From the NCBI GenBank assembly GCA_030602265.1, contig JAUWAB010000016.1, positions 1-63,393 of the forward strand: a stretch of 63,393 bases of DNA, written 5' to 3'. The notes below the pieces were generated by a model that worked only from the letters and a program-made list of their open reading frames with translations, was not told the origin of the DNA and did no database searches. A program made the translations under genes and the position numbers. Each line of letters begins with the position of its first letter. Position 1 is the stretch's first letter. Shown in pieces: positions 28,344 to 36,900 of this stretch. The stretch is from Prolixibacteraceae bacterium. GTDB lineage: Bacteria; Bacteroidota; Bacteroidia; Bacteroidales; Prolixibacteraceae.

Positions 28344-29681
28344 ATGATAAAAAATATTCTGGCAATCAGCCTCACTCTGTTTATGTTGACCGGCTTTTCC
28401 GGTTGTCATACCAAAAACAAAATTCAGGAAGTAAATAAACCCGCTTTGATGTGGTTCGATGCAACGGCCAATTTTTCCCTGCTGAGCCATACAGATTCCA
28501 TCGATTATTATCTGGAAAAGGTAAAATCAATAGGTTTCACCCATGCCATTGTAGATATCCGCCCGATTTCCGGGGAGGTTCTTTATGACAGCAAGCTCGC
28601 TCCCCGGATGACGGAATGGAAAGGAGCAGTCCGGGACTCTTCATTTGATTTTCTGGGATACTTTATCAGGAAGGGCCATGAACTCGGACTGGAGGTCCAT
28701 GCATCCCTGAATGTCTTTGTTGCCGGACATAATTTCCATGACCGCGGACAGATCTATTCCGGGAAACCTGAATGGGCAAGTATGGTTTATACCCCGGATC
28801 AGGGTATTGTTCCCATTACCAGTCTGAAGAGTAAGTATTCTGCTATGGTTAACCCGATAAACCCGGATTTTCGCCAGCATATTCTTGATCTGCTGAAGGA
28901 AGTAACTGCCATGTACCCCGATCTGGATGGTCTTATCCTCGACCGGGTTAGGTATGATGGGATAATGGCCGACTTTTCGGAGTTGTCCAGACATCAGTTC
29001 GAGGAATATATGGGAGAGAAACTGGAGAATTTTCCGGAGGATATTTATGCCTGGAAAACGAACAGCAACGGTTCGGCGGATTATGTACCCGGAAAGCATT
29101 TCAAGAAATGGCTTGAATGGAGAGCAGGCAATATTTATGATTTTATGGATGTTGCCCGGAAAGAGGTGAAGTCAGTTAATCCGAAAATTTCTTTTGGTAC
29201 CTACACGGGTGCCTGGTACCCCAGCTATTACGAAACTGGTGTCAATTGGGCGAGCAGCCAGTATAATCCGTCGATGGATTATGACTGGGCATCACCTGAT
29301 TATATGAAAACCGGATATGCTGAACTGTTGGATCTCTTTACCATTGGGAACTACTATACCCAGGTGACCATCAGGGAATATCTTGAAGAGAACAAGGTGG
29401 TGAAAAACGAAACCGATTACAGGGGTGCGGCCGGTACGTGGTATTGTGTGGAAGGATCCTGCAAAAACGTCAGGGGCATCATGAACGGTCTGCCGTTCAT
29501 CGGCGGCATTCTGGTCGACCAGTTCTACAACAACCCCCACCAGCTTTCACGGACCATTGCCATGAACCTGCTCGATTCTGACGGTCTGATGGTCTTTGAC
29601 ATCTGTCATATTATCGAAAAAAATCTCTGGAAAGAGGTAGAAGAAGGGTTCAAAATGGCTGCTCAAAATATCAGGCCATGA
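28344..29681 (+). CDS. GHL10 lipoprotein, second paralogue
   Basis: The 445-residue protein has a lipobox LTGFSGC and a barrel that parallels the upstream gene: ALMWFDATANF, HAIVDIRPISGEVLY, LEVHASLNVF, DGLILDRVRYDG. The conserved Asp-Arg pair is in DRVRY, closer to the family consensus than the DRGRF of the first copy. A region near residues 350-400 with two Cys (WYCVEGSCKN) has no counterpart in the first paralogue and could form a disulfide. Its stop overlaps the next start (ATGA at 29678-29681), so it is coupled to the symporter. Confidence 0.85.
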   Translation: MIKNILAISLTLFMLTGFSGCHTKNKIQEVNKPALMWFDATANFSLLSHTDSIDYYLEKVKSIGFTHAIVDIRPISGEVLYDSKLAPRMTEWKGAVRDSSFDFLGYFIRKGHELGLEVHASLNVFVAGHNFHDRGQIYSGKPEWASMVYTPDQGIVPITSLKSKYSAMVNPINPDFRQHILDLLKEVTAMYPDLDGLILDRVRYDGIMADFSELSRHQFEEYMGEKLENFPEDIYAWKTNSNGSADYVPGKHFKKWLEWRAGNIYDFMDVARKEVKSVNPKISFGTYTGAWYPSYYETGVNWASSQYNPSMDYDWASPDYMKTGYAELLDLFTIGNYYTQVTIREYLEENKVVKNETDYRGAAGTWYCVEGSCKNVRGIMNGLPFIGGILVDQFYNNPHQLSRTIAMNLLDSDGLMVFDICHIIEKNLWKEVEEGFKMAAQNIRP

Positions 29682-31510
29682 ATTTTCATTCCGTTGATAT
29701 TGCCATCATTGCAGGATATATTGTTCTGAGCATTTTCATTGGTTTCTGGATATCCGAGAAGGCCGGCAAAAATATTAAGAACTATTTCCTGGGTGGAAAC
29801 AATATGAAATGGTACTACCTGGGACTTTCCAACGGATCCGGGATGTTCGATGTTTCGGGAACTGCGTGGACGGTCACCATACTATTTGTATATGGAGTAA
29901 AAAGCCTTTGGATACCATGGCTCTGGCCGGTATGGAACCAGATCTTTGTAATGGTGTTCATGGCGGTATGGCTTCGGCGTTCAGGAGTAATGACCGGGGC
30001 TGAATGGATAACCACCCGCTTTGGCAATGACCGGGGCGGCCGGCTGTCTCACATTATCGTGGTCATTTTTGCCGTCATCAGTGCCATTGGCTTTATTGCT
30101 TACTTTTTCATGGGTATCGGTAAGTTTGCGGTAACCATTTTTCCGTGGGATCTCTCGTTCAGCATCGGTAATAAGGTCTTCGCTTCCGAAAATGTATATG
30201 CTACTATACTGTTGGCGGTAACCACACTTTACGTGATTAAGGGGGGCATGTACAGTGTCGTTGCCACGGAAGTGATGCAGTTTTTCGTAATGGCGGTGGC
30301 CTGTGTTGCGGTGGCCTGGTTTGCCATGACCAAAGTCACCCCGGAACAGCTCGATGCTGCAGTGCCCGCCGGATGGTACGGGTTCTGGCCTTCATGGAAT
30401 ACCGGCCTTGACTGGACTGGAATTTTTGATGAGGTCAATGCCAAAATAAGCGATGATGGCTTTGGTATGCTGGGCGCTCTGGTTATGATGATGTTCTTTA
30501 AGGGTATTTTCTCCAGCCTTGCAGGTCCGGTTCCCGGCTACGATATGCAAAGGGTGTTTTCGTGCCGCACACCGCGTGAAGCCGCAAAGATGAGCGGGCT
30601 GACCTCCCTGGTTCTTTATCCTCCACGCTACCTGATGGTTGCCGGGTTGGGGATTTTAGGGCTGGTTTTTGTCACCCCGGTGTTGCAATCAGGGGGAGGA
30701 GATATCGATTTTGAGAGGATTCTGCCCCATGTAATCAACCACCTCCTGCCTGCCGGTCTGAAGGGAATCCTGTTGGCCGGATTGTTGGCTGCGTTTATGT
30801 CAACCTTCTCTGCATTTGTCAATGCCGCTCCCGCCTATATCGTGAACGACCTCATTAAACGATATATCAGGCCAGGTGCATCGGAGAGAACCTATGTGAA
30901 GGCCAGTTATATCAGTTCTGTCGCACTCGTGGTGATCGGTATCTTTTTCGGCTTTTTCTCAGGTTCTATAAATTCACTGACGCTCTGGATCACCTCTTCC
31001 CTTTATGGGGGATATGTGGCCGCCAACGTGTTGAAATGGATATGGTGGCGTTTTAACGGATACGGTTATTTTTGGGGGATGGTGGCCGGGCTGGCTGGTT
31101 CAACCCTAAAATTCCTTTTCTTCCCGGAGACCCCCGATATATATATTTTCCCGTTGATCCTGCTGCTGGCCCTTACAGGAAGTATGTTAGGCTGTTGGTT
31201 CTCTGCTCCGGTTGATGACCAGATCCTGATCGAATTCTACAGAAAGGTGCGCCCCTGGGGATGGTGGGACCCCGTTTTCCTGAAAGCAAGAAAGATTTAC
31301 CCTGCCATCACCAGGAACAAGGATCTTCCCCGTGATGGGATTAATGTAATCGTGGGTATCGTATGGCAAATGACCCTGATCGCCGCTCCCGTTTACCTGG
31401 TGATAAGAAAGTGGGAGGGACTGGTTATCTCCCTGGTATTGTTTGCCCTGACATCTGTTGTGCTGAAGTTTAACTGGCTGGATAAAATTAAGGATTATGA
31501 GAAAGATTAG
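29678..31510 (+). CDS. Sodium:solute symporter (SSS family)
   Basis: The 610-residue protein is polytopic with about 14 hydrophobic helices. The N-terminus VDIAIIAGYIVLSIFIGFWIS and the segment NYFLGGNNMKWYYLGLSNGSGMFDVSGTAW are typical of SSS transporters; SGTAW-type residues line the sodium site in relatives. It imports a small solute with Na+ across the inner membrane. Sugar, sialic acid and monocarboxylate carriers all occur in this family. Translational coupling to a GHL10 gene implies it carries the product released by those enzymes. Confidence 0.9.
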   Translation: MNFHSVDIAIIAGYIVLSIFIGFWISEKAGKNIKNYFLGGNNMKWYYLGLSNGSGMFDVSGTAWTVTILFVYGVKSLWIPWLWPVWNQIFVMVFMAVWLRRSGVMTGAEWITTRFGNDRGGRLSHIIVVIFAVISAIGFIAYFFMGIGKFAVTIFPWDLSFSIGNKVFASENVYATILLAVTTLYVIKGGMYSVVATEVMQFFVMAVACVAVAWFAMTKVTPEQLDAAVPAGWYGFWPSWNTGLDWTGIFDEVNAKISDDGFGMLGALVMMMFFKGIFSSLAGPVPGYDMQRVFSCRTPREAAKMSGLTSLVLYPPRYLMVAGLGILGLVFVTPVLQSGGGDIDFERILPHVINHLLPAGLKGILLAGLLAAFMSTFSAFVNAAPAYIVNDLIKRYIRPGASERTYVKASYISSVALVVIGIFFGFFSGSINSLTLWITSSLYGGYVAANVLKWIWWRFNGYGYFWGMVAGLAGSTLKFLFFPETPDIYIFPLILLLALTGSMLGCWFSAPVDDQILIEFYRKVRPWGWWDPVFLKARKIYPAITRNKDLPRDGINVIVGIVWQMTLIAAPVYLVIRKWEGLVISLVLFALTSVVLKFNWLDKIKDYEKD

Positions 31511-31540
31511 CCAAATGTATACTGAAAAATTATTAAGAAT

Positions 31541-32545
31541 ATGACGCAAAAAATGAGAATCAGAGGGACTTTCCTTGATGAAATAAGTCACGATATACCA
31601 CACCAGAACTGGGGAAGAAAAGAATGGGACCGTGATTTTGCTTATATGAAAGAATCAGGTATCGATACCGTCATTCTCATCCGCAGCGGATACGGTCGAT
31701 GGCTTACCTATCCTTCTGAAGTACTGAAAACCAGAGAGAATGCCTGGTCTCCACCAGTCGACCTGGTGAAAATGTTTCTTGAACTGAGTGAAAAGTACCG
31801 GATGGATTTTTATTTCGGACTCTATGATTCAGGAAAATACTGGGTAAGTGGTGAATATGGGAAAGAATCGGACATTAATAGGGCGGTCATTGATGAAGTC
31901 TGGGAAAAATATGGACATATGGGTGCTTTCAGAGGATGGTATATTTCGCAGGAATTCAGCCGTAAGACCGGTGATATCGCCAGTCTGCTGGCTGGGTTAG
32001 GGAAGCACTGTAAAGAGGTTTCCGGAAACCTGACGACCCTGATCTCTCCTTATATTGACGGAATTAAAAACATCAGTCAGTATTCTGAAATCACAGCGCG
32101 GAGCAACGGGATTACACTTTCACTGCACGAACAGGAGTGGGACCCGGTCATGCATGCCATTCAGGGGGCTATCGATGTGGTAGCCTTTCAGGATGGTCAT
32201 GTCAGTTTTGAGGAACTCGACGGATTTCTGGAGGTAAACAAACGTCTGGCCGATCGTTACGGGATCCGGAGCTGGACCAATACTGAAACATTTGACCGGG
32301 ACATGCCCATCAAGTTTATGCCCATCAAATGGGAGAAGCTGCTGATGAAATTAGAGGCAGCCTCCCGCGCTGGGTTTGAGCAGGCCATAACTTTCGAATT
32401 CTCACACTTCATGAGTCCTCAGTCGGCATACCTTCAGGCCGGCCATTTGTATAACAGGTACATGGAGTACCTCAGTGACGAAGGGATCAGATTATCATCT
32501 TCCGCCTTGCGGACAGTAAATGATCCTATTATCTCCCCGGAATAA
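31541..32545 (+). CDS. DUF4434-like TIM-barrel protein
   Basis: The 334-residue protein has no signal peptide (MTQKMRIRGTFLDE). IRGTFLDEIS, NWGRKEWDRDFAYMKESGIDTVILIRSGYG, RMDFYFGLYDSGKYW and FRGWYISQEF fit the DUF4434 pattern, a glycosidase-like barrel with no assigned reaction. YISQEF and the late TFEFSHFMSP carry candidate catalytic acids (Glu in SQEF, Glu in FEFSH). It lies 30 bp after the SSS symporter and 38 bp before the FAD oxidoreductase. A cytoplasmic role on the imported product is inferred. Confidence 0.75.
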   Translation: MTQKMRIRGTFLDEISHDIPHQNWGRKEWDRDFAYMKESGIDTVILIRSGYGRWLTYPSEVLKTRENAWSPPVDLVKMFLELSEKYRMDFYFGLYDSGKYWVSGEYGKESDINRAVIDEVWEKYGHMGAFRGWYISQEFSRKTGDIASLLAGLGKHCKEVSGNLTTLISPYIDGIKNISQYSEITARSNGITLSLHEQEWDPVMHAIQGAIDVVAFQDGHVSFEELDGFLEVNKRLADRYGIRSWTNTETFDRDMPIKFMPIKWEKLLMKLEAASRAGFEQAITFEFSHFMSPQSAYLQAGHLYNRYMEYLSDEGIRLSSSALRTVNDPIISPE

Positions 32546-32583
32546 TGCGGAAGAGGCCATTAAAATACAAGACAATTTAAAAT

Positions 32584-34308
32584 ATGAAACGACGGAGTTT
32601 TCTTAAATATACCGGAATTACGGGAAGTATGGCTGCATCGGCCCCACTGCTCCTCTCTTCAGTGGATTCACGTGCGGCTGCTCAACCAGGTCTTTCAGGG
32701 AGTATTGGACAACAGGAAATCTCTGCCGACCTGGTAATCGCAGGTGGTGGAATGGGTGGTTGTGCCTGTGCTTTGGCTGCGCTCAAGAACGGACTGCGTG
32801 TGGTGATGACGGAAGAGACTGTCTGGATAGGCGGACAGCTTACCCAGCAAGGGGTTCCGCCTGACGAACACCGGTGGATCGAGACCCATGGCGCAACCCG
32901 TTCATACCGCGAGTTGAGAAGCGCACTCAGGAGTTATTATACGAGAAATTACCCGTTGACTCCGGAAGCCGGGGCACGAAAAGATCTTAATCCCGGAAAC
33001 GGGGCAGTGTCTCGTCTTTGCATTGAACCCAGGGCAGGCGTGGCCGTTCTTCTCGAAATGTTAGCACCATACCAGAGTTCGGGAATGTTGACCCTGCTGA
33101 CGGAAACCAAAATCAGTAAAGCGGAGACCGACGGGGACAAGGTTCGTGCCCTGGAAGCGGTAAGTCGCAGAACCGGAGATAAATGGGTATTGAATGCCCC
33201 TTATTTTGTCGACGCTACTGAACTGGGAGATCTGCTTCCTTTTACTGGTACTGAATATGTCAAAGGGGCTGAATCCAGACAGGAAACCGGTGAGCTGCAT
33301 GCCCCGGAGAAGGGGAACCCCGAAAACCAACAGGCATTCACTCTCTGTTTTGCCATGGATTACCAACCGGGAATGGATTATACCATAGAACGGCCTGTAA
33401 GATATGATTTCTGGAGATCGTATGTGCCGAAACTAACACCGCCCTGGCCCGGAAGGTTGCTCGACCTGACCTATTCCAAGCCCGATACCCTGCAACCCAG
33501 GACCCTGGGATTTAATCCTGAAGGAGTTCCTACAGGCGATACCCTGAATCTTTGGAATTACCGCCGGATTATTGACAGGAAAAATTTTACGCCCGGATTT
33601 TTTAATGGCGACATCACCATTGTCAACTGGCCCCAGAATGATTATCTGGAAGGGAACCTGATCGATGTGGATGAGGAGCAGTTCCGCAAAACCGTGGATG
33701 AGGCCCGTGAACTGAACCTTTCCCTTCTCTACTGGCTGCAGACTGAAGTGCCGCGTCCCGACGGGGGCAACGGCTGGCCCGGTCTCCGGCTGCGGGGTGA
33801 TGTGATGGGGTCACACGACGGTATGGCCCTCTATCCTTATATCCGGGAATCTCGTCGCATTAAAGCCCTGTTTACTGTTTTAGAAGAACATGTGGGAGTG
33901 GAAAACAGGAAGTTGGTCAAAGGTGAAGAAGCCGCCAAAAAAGCTGAAGATTACTTTGATAGTGTCGGAGTGGGCTTTTATTATTTAGACCTCCATCCAT
34001 CCACCGGTGGCGACAATTATATCGATACCCCCTCGCTTCCGTTTCAGATACCCTTAGGGGCGTTGATACCGCAGCGAATAAAGAATCTCCTGCCGGCCAA
34101 TAAAAATATCGGTACAACCCACATTACCAACGGTTGTTACCGGCTTCACCCCGTGGAATGGAATATTGGCGAATCGGTGGGTTTGCTGGTGGTATATGCC
34201 CTGAAATATGGAGTCAGGCCTGTGGAGGTGCGGGAGTCGGCTAATCATCTCCGCCAGTTTCAGCGCATGATAACCTCTTTTGGGGTAGAAACCAAATGGC
34301 CGGAATAA
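32584..34308 (+). CDS. Tat-exported FAD-dependent oxidoreductase
   Basis: The 574-residue protein begins MKRRSFLKYTG, a Tat-type twin-arginine signal, with a cleavage region near SRAAAQPG. The Rossmann segment ADLVIAGGGMGGCACALAALKNG (about residues 49-72) and EETVWIGGQLTQQGV are typical of the FAD_oxidored (PF12831) group. Near the C-terminus, NIGTTHITNGCYRLHPVEWNIGESVG is the usual FAD-contacting block. Bases 34107-34236 within this block are duplicated exactly at 18705-18834. The substrate is unknown; relatives often sit in glycan loci. It is the last gene of the locus. Confidence 0.88.
   Translation: MKRRSFLKYTGITGSMAASAPLLLSSVDSRAAAQPGLSGSIGQQEISADLVIAGGGMGGCACALAALKNGLRVVMTEETVWIGGQLTQQGVPPDEHRWIETHGATRSYRELRSALRSYYTRNYPLTPEAGARKDLNPGNGAVSRLCIEPRAGVAVLLEMLAPYQSSGMLTLLTETKISKAETDGDKVRALEAVSRRTGDKWVLNAPYFVDATELGDLLPFTGTEYVKGAESRQETGELHAPEKGNPENQQAFTLCFAMDYQPGMDYTIERPVRYDFWRSYVPKLTPPWPGRLLDLTYSKPDTLQPRTLGFNPEGVPTGDTLNLWNYRRIIDRKNFTPGFFNGDITIVNWPQNDYLEGNLIDVDEEQFRKTVDEARELNLSLLYWLQTEVPRPDGGNGWPGLRLRGDVMGSHDGMALYPYIRESRRIKALFTVLEEHVGVENRKLVKGEEAAKKAEDYFDSVGVGFYYLDLHPSTGGDNYIDTPSLPFQIPLGALIPQRIKNLLPANKNIGTTHITNGCYRLHPVEWNIGESVGLLVVYALKYGVRPVEVRESANHLRQFQRMITSFGVETKWPE
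34107..34236 (+). repeat. 130-bp direct repeat copy 2 (inside FAD-oxidoreductase gene)
   Basis: This stretch is identical base for base to 18705-18834, in the same orientation. The two copies lie 15,402 bp apart and enclose the ROK, SusC, SusD, DUF5018-like, GHL10, SSS, DUF4434-like and most of the FAD gene. Confidence 0.95.
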
Positions 34309-34432
34309 TCTGCTAATCCATTGGTTAAGTATTGTCGGGCTCGTGTTATGATCATTTTCCCGGATCTCATTCCGGATATTGCCCTAAACAGTAGTATATA
34401 GGTTGAACTTTACCGGTCATCTTAATTTTTTA

Positions 34433-34463
34433 TTAGTAAATTGCGTTAACTTTACTAATTTCG
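34433..34463 (+). promoter_or_regulatory. his promoter -7 box with overlapping inverted repeat
   Basis: TAATTTCG at 34456-34463 fits the Bacteroidota -7 element, with a C in place of the third T. It overlaps a perfect inverted repeat, TTAGTAAA (34433-34440) and TTTACTAA (34451-34458), separated by 10 bp (TTGCGTTAAC). No good -33 box is seen. The repeat may be an operator. Confidence 0.45.
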
Positions 34464-34521
34464 CAGCCGTAGAAGTATAATAGTTACAGATTATCACTAT
34501 TATTGCACAAAATAATTAAGT

Positions 34522-34578
34522 ATGAATTTCAGGAACATGCATCACGGTCATCATCATGGATTTCCTTCCGAAGGGTAG
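34522..34578 (+). CDS. hisL: his operon leader peptide
   Basis: ATG at 34522 opens an 18-codon frame, MNFRNMHHGHHHGFPSEG, closed by TAG at 34576-34578. Five of six consecutive codons (34540-34557) are His, the hallmark of a ribosome-stalling leader. It lies 91 bp before hisG and directly ahead of an attenuator hairpin. The gene is too short for ordinary gene callers. The peptide itself needs no function; its translation senses charged tRNA-His. Confidence 0.93.
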   Translation: MNFRNMHHGHHHGFPSEG

Positions 34579-34655
34579 GCCGTAGTTGTTATGTCTGTTC
34601 CGTAATAAAGATATTTGAACTTTAAGGGCTTACCAGAAACGGTAAGCCTTTTTTT
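34574..34655 (+). terminator. his transcription attenuator with competing antiterminator
   Basis: The terminator stem is GGCTTACC (34627-34634) with GGTAAGCC (34641-34648), loop AGAAAC, then a run of seven T. An upstream element GGTAGGCC (34574-34581), overlapping the leader stop codon, can pair with the left arm over all 8 positions with one G-U. A ribosome finishing the leader would cover it and allow termination; one stalled at the His codons would leave it free to antiterminate. Confidence 0.9.
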
Positions 34656-34668
34656 ATGTTATAAGATT

Positions 34669-35529
34669 ATGCAGGAAAAATTACGAATTGCCATTCAGAC
34701 CAAAGGCCGCCTCAATGAAGGCTCAGTAAGATTAATGGAAGAGGCTGGTATCCACCTCATTTTTGGCAGCCGGAACCTGGTGTCGCCGGCCAAGAACTTT
34801 CCATTAGAGGTGCTGTACCTCCGCGATGACGATATTCCGCAGACGGTCGCTTACGGTGCTGCCGATATAGGTGTGGTCGGTGAGAATGAAGTGCTCGAAA
34901 AGAAGGAACCGGTTGAAATCATCAAAAGGCTGGGCTTCAGTAAATGCCGCCTTTCGTTAGCCATCCCGCAGCAGATTGAGTACCCCGGTCCGCAGTGGTT
35001 CCAGGGGAAAAAGATCGCCACTTCCTACCCGGGTATCCTCAACGACTGGCTCGCGAAACACCAGGTTAAAGCCGAAATCCATGTGATTAATGGTTCCGTG
35101 GAAATTTCCCCCGGAATCGGACTGGCGGATGCCATTTTTGATATCGTCAGCTCAGGATCGACCCTGGTGACCAACCGCCTGAAGGAGGTGGAGGTGGCCG
35201 TGACTTCCGAAGCGGTGATGATCCGCAACCAAAATCTGTCGGCCGGCAAACAGGCTATCCTGGAGGAGCTGATTTTCAGGCTTGAATCGGTACAGCGTGC
35301 AGAGGGCAAGAAGTATATCCTCCTGAATGCGCCCGATGATAAGATTGCTGAAATTTCTTCCTTCCTGCCGGGGATGAAGAGCCCGACGGTTATGCCATTA
35401 GCTGAGAAAGGCTGGAGTTCTGTACACTCGGTGATCGATGAGAACGACTTCTGGGAAGTGATCGGTAAACTGAAAAAGGCCGGTGCCGAAGGTATCCTGG
35501 TCATTCCGATAGAAAAAATGATCTTTTAA
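34669..35529 (+). CDS. hisG: ATP phosphoribosyltransferase (long form)
   Basis: The start is the ATG at 34669 (MQEKLRIAIQTKGRL). A longer frame from 34615 would run through the attenuator and uses TTG, so it is rejected. The 286-residue length is that of the long HisG form, which carries its own C-terminal histidine-feedback domain and needs no HisZ. Signature parts are IAIQTKGRLNEGS, the GAADIGVVGENEV block and DIVSSGSTL, the phosphoribosyl pyrophosphate-binding loop. It catalyses the first step of histidine synthesis. It is followed after 11 bp by hisD. Confidence 0.95.
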   Translation: MQEKLRIAIQTKGRLNEGSVRLMEEAGIHLIFGSRNLVSPAKNFPLEVLYLRDDDIPQTVAYGAADIGVVGENEVLEKKEPVEIIKRLGFSKCRLSLAIPQQIEYPGPQWFQGKKIATSYPGILNDWLAKHQVKAEIHVINGSVEISPGIGLADAIFDIVSSGSTLVTNRLKEVEVAVTSEAVMIRNQNLSAGKQAILEELIFRLESVQRAEGKKYILLNAPDDKIAEISSFLPGMKSPTVMPLAEKGWSSVHSVIDENDFWEVIGKLKKAGAEGILVIPIEKMIF

Positions 35530-35540
35530 AATAAACCACT

Positions 35541-36818
35541 ATGCAAACCTATTTCCATCCTGAAAAGAAAGAATGGCCCGGGATTCTTCAGCGGCCCCTG
35601 TTTGATGTCTCCGACCTTCATGCGAAGGTGAATTCCCTGCTCCTGGATATACGACAGAGGGGGGAAGTGGCACTCCGGGATTACACGCTGCAATTCGATG
35701 GGGTCCAGATCGATACATGGGAAGTAACCGGTGCTGAGTTTGAAGCTGCCGGGGCTTTGTTGTCCGAAGAGCTGAAAGTGTCTATTCAAACGGCTGCGGA
35801 TAATATATCAAAGTTTCATGCCTTTCAGATCCCCGAAATCCGAAAGGTGGAGACCATGCCCGGTGTTTTCTGCTGGCAGAAACCGGTGGCGATTGAGAAG
35901 GTGGGACTTTACATTCCCGGCGGATCTGCCCCGTTGTTCTCTACCGTGCTGATGCTGGCAGTTCCGGCGAGGCTGGCCGGTTGCCGCGAGATCATCCTGT
36001 GCACGCCTCCCGCGAAGGACGGCTCGGTGCACCCCGCCATTCTGTACGCGGCCCGCTATGCCGGCGTGACCCGGGTGTTCAAACTGGGAGGCGTACAGGC
36101 CATCGGGGCCATGGCCTACGGTGTGGTTACTCCTAAGGTGGACAAGATCTTCGGCCCCGGGAACCAGTACGTGATGGCGGCCAAGCAATTGGTCAGCTTC
36201 AACGAGGTGGCCATCGACATGCCCGCAGGTCCGTCGGAGGTGCTGGTGGTGGCCGACGATACCTCGAAGCCTTCCTTTATTGCCGCCGATCTGTTGTCTC
36301 AGGCAGAACACGGTCCCGACAGCCAAGTGGTACTGGTACTGAAAGGCGATGCCATTCTGGAAAAGGTGCAGCAGGAAGTTGAACGCCAGCTGGAATTGCT
36401 CCCCAGGAGGGATATTGCCCGGCAGGCGCTGGAGAGCAGCCGGATCATCGTTTTTGACGAGGACGATGATATGGTGGAATTGATCAACTGGTATGCCCCG
36501 GAGCATCTTATTATCAGCACGAACAACTATGCCGAGCTGGCAGCACGCATAACCAATGCAGGTTCTGTATTCCTTGGGAATTATACCCCGGAAAGCGCCG
36601 GTGACTACGCATCAGGTACCAACCACACCCTGCCGACCAACGGATGGGCACGGTCACACAGCGGGGTGAACATGGACAGCTTCGTGAAAAAGATTACCTT
36701 CCAGGAGATTACCACCTCCGGATTGAAGAATCTGGGACCAGTGGTGGAGACCATGGCGGGTGCCGAACACCTGGAAGCCCATAAGAACGCCGTGACCATC
36801 AGGCTAAAAACATTGTAG
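35541..36818 (+). CDS. hisD: Histidinol dehydrogenase
   Basis: The protein has 425 residues, the normal length. Conserved parts include VGLYIPGGSAPLFSTVLMLAVPA, GGVQAIGAMAYG, IFGPGNQYVMAAKQLV, DMPAGPSEVLVVAD and AEHGPDSQ, with the catalytic His segments TNHTLPT and AEHLEAHKNAV. It performs the last two oxidations from L-histidinol to L-histidine using NAD+ and Zn2+. It lies between hisG (11 bp) and hisC (82 bp). Confidence 0.96.
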   Translation: MQTYFHPEKKEWPGILQRPLFDVSDLHAKVNSLLLDIRQRGEVALRDYTLQFDGVQIDTWEVTGAEFEAAGALLSEELKVSIQTAADNISKFHAFQIPEIRKVETMPGVFCWQKPVAIEKVGLYIPGGSAPLFSTVLMLAVPARLAGCREIILCTPPAKDGSVHPAILYAARYAGVTRVFKLGGVQAIGAMAYGVVTPKVDKIFGPGNQYVMAAKQLVSFNEVAIDMPAGPSEVLVVADDTSKPSFIAADLLSQAEHGPDSQVVLVLKGDAILEKVQQEVERQLELLPRRDIARQALESSRIIVFDEDDDMVELINWYAPEHLIISTNNYAELAARITNAGSVFLGNYTPESAGDYASGTNHTLPTNGWARSHSGVNMDSFVKKITFQEITTSGLKNLGPVVETMAGAEHLEAHKNAVTIRLKTL

Positions 36819-36900
36819 CCCACGGTTGTGTGTCATCCTGCCTGGTGAAACGATCCGATCCAAATGAGTTAATAATCAGTCATAACAGTAATAGTTCTCT

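Larger units (their letters stand above)
34309..34668. other. his leader region
   Basis: The gap between the FAD gene and hisG contains a promoter-like box with an overlapping inverted repeat, the 18-codon histidine leader peptide, and the attenuator. No terminator for the upstream locus is evident in its first 100 bp. Confidence 0.85.

Noticed and set aside
34615-34668. Extended N-terminus of hisG from TTG at 34615
   Set aside because: It would translate through the attenuator hairpin and T-run. Homologous HisG proteins begin at the MQEKLRIAIQ position.
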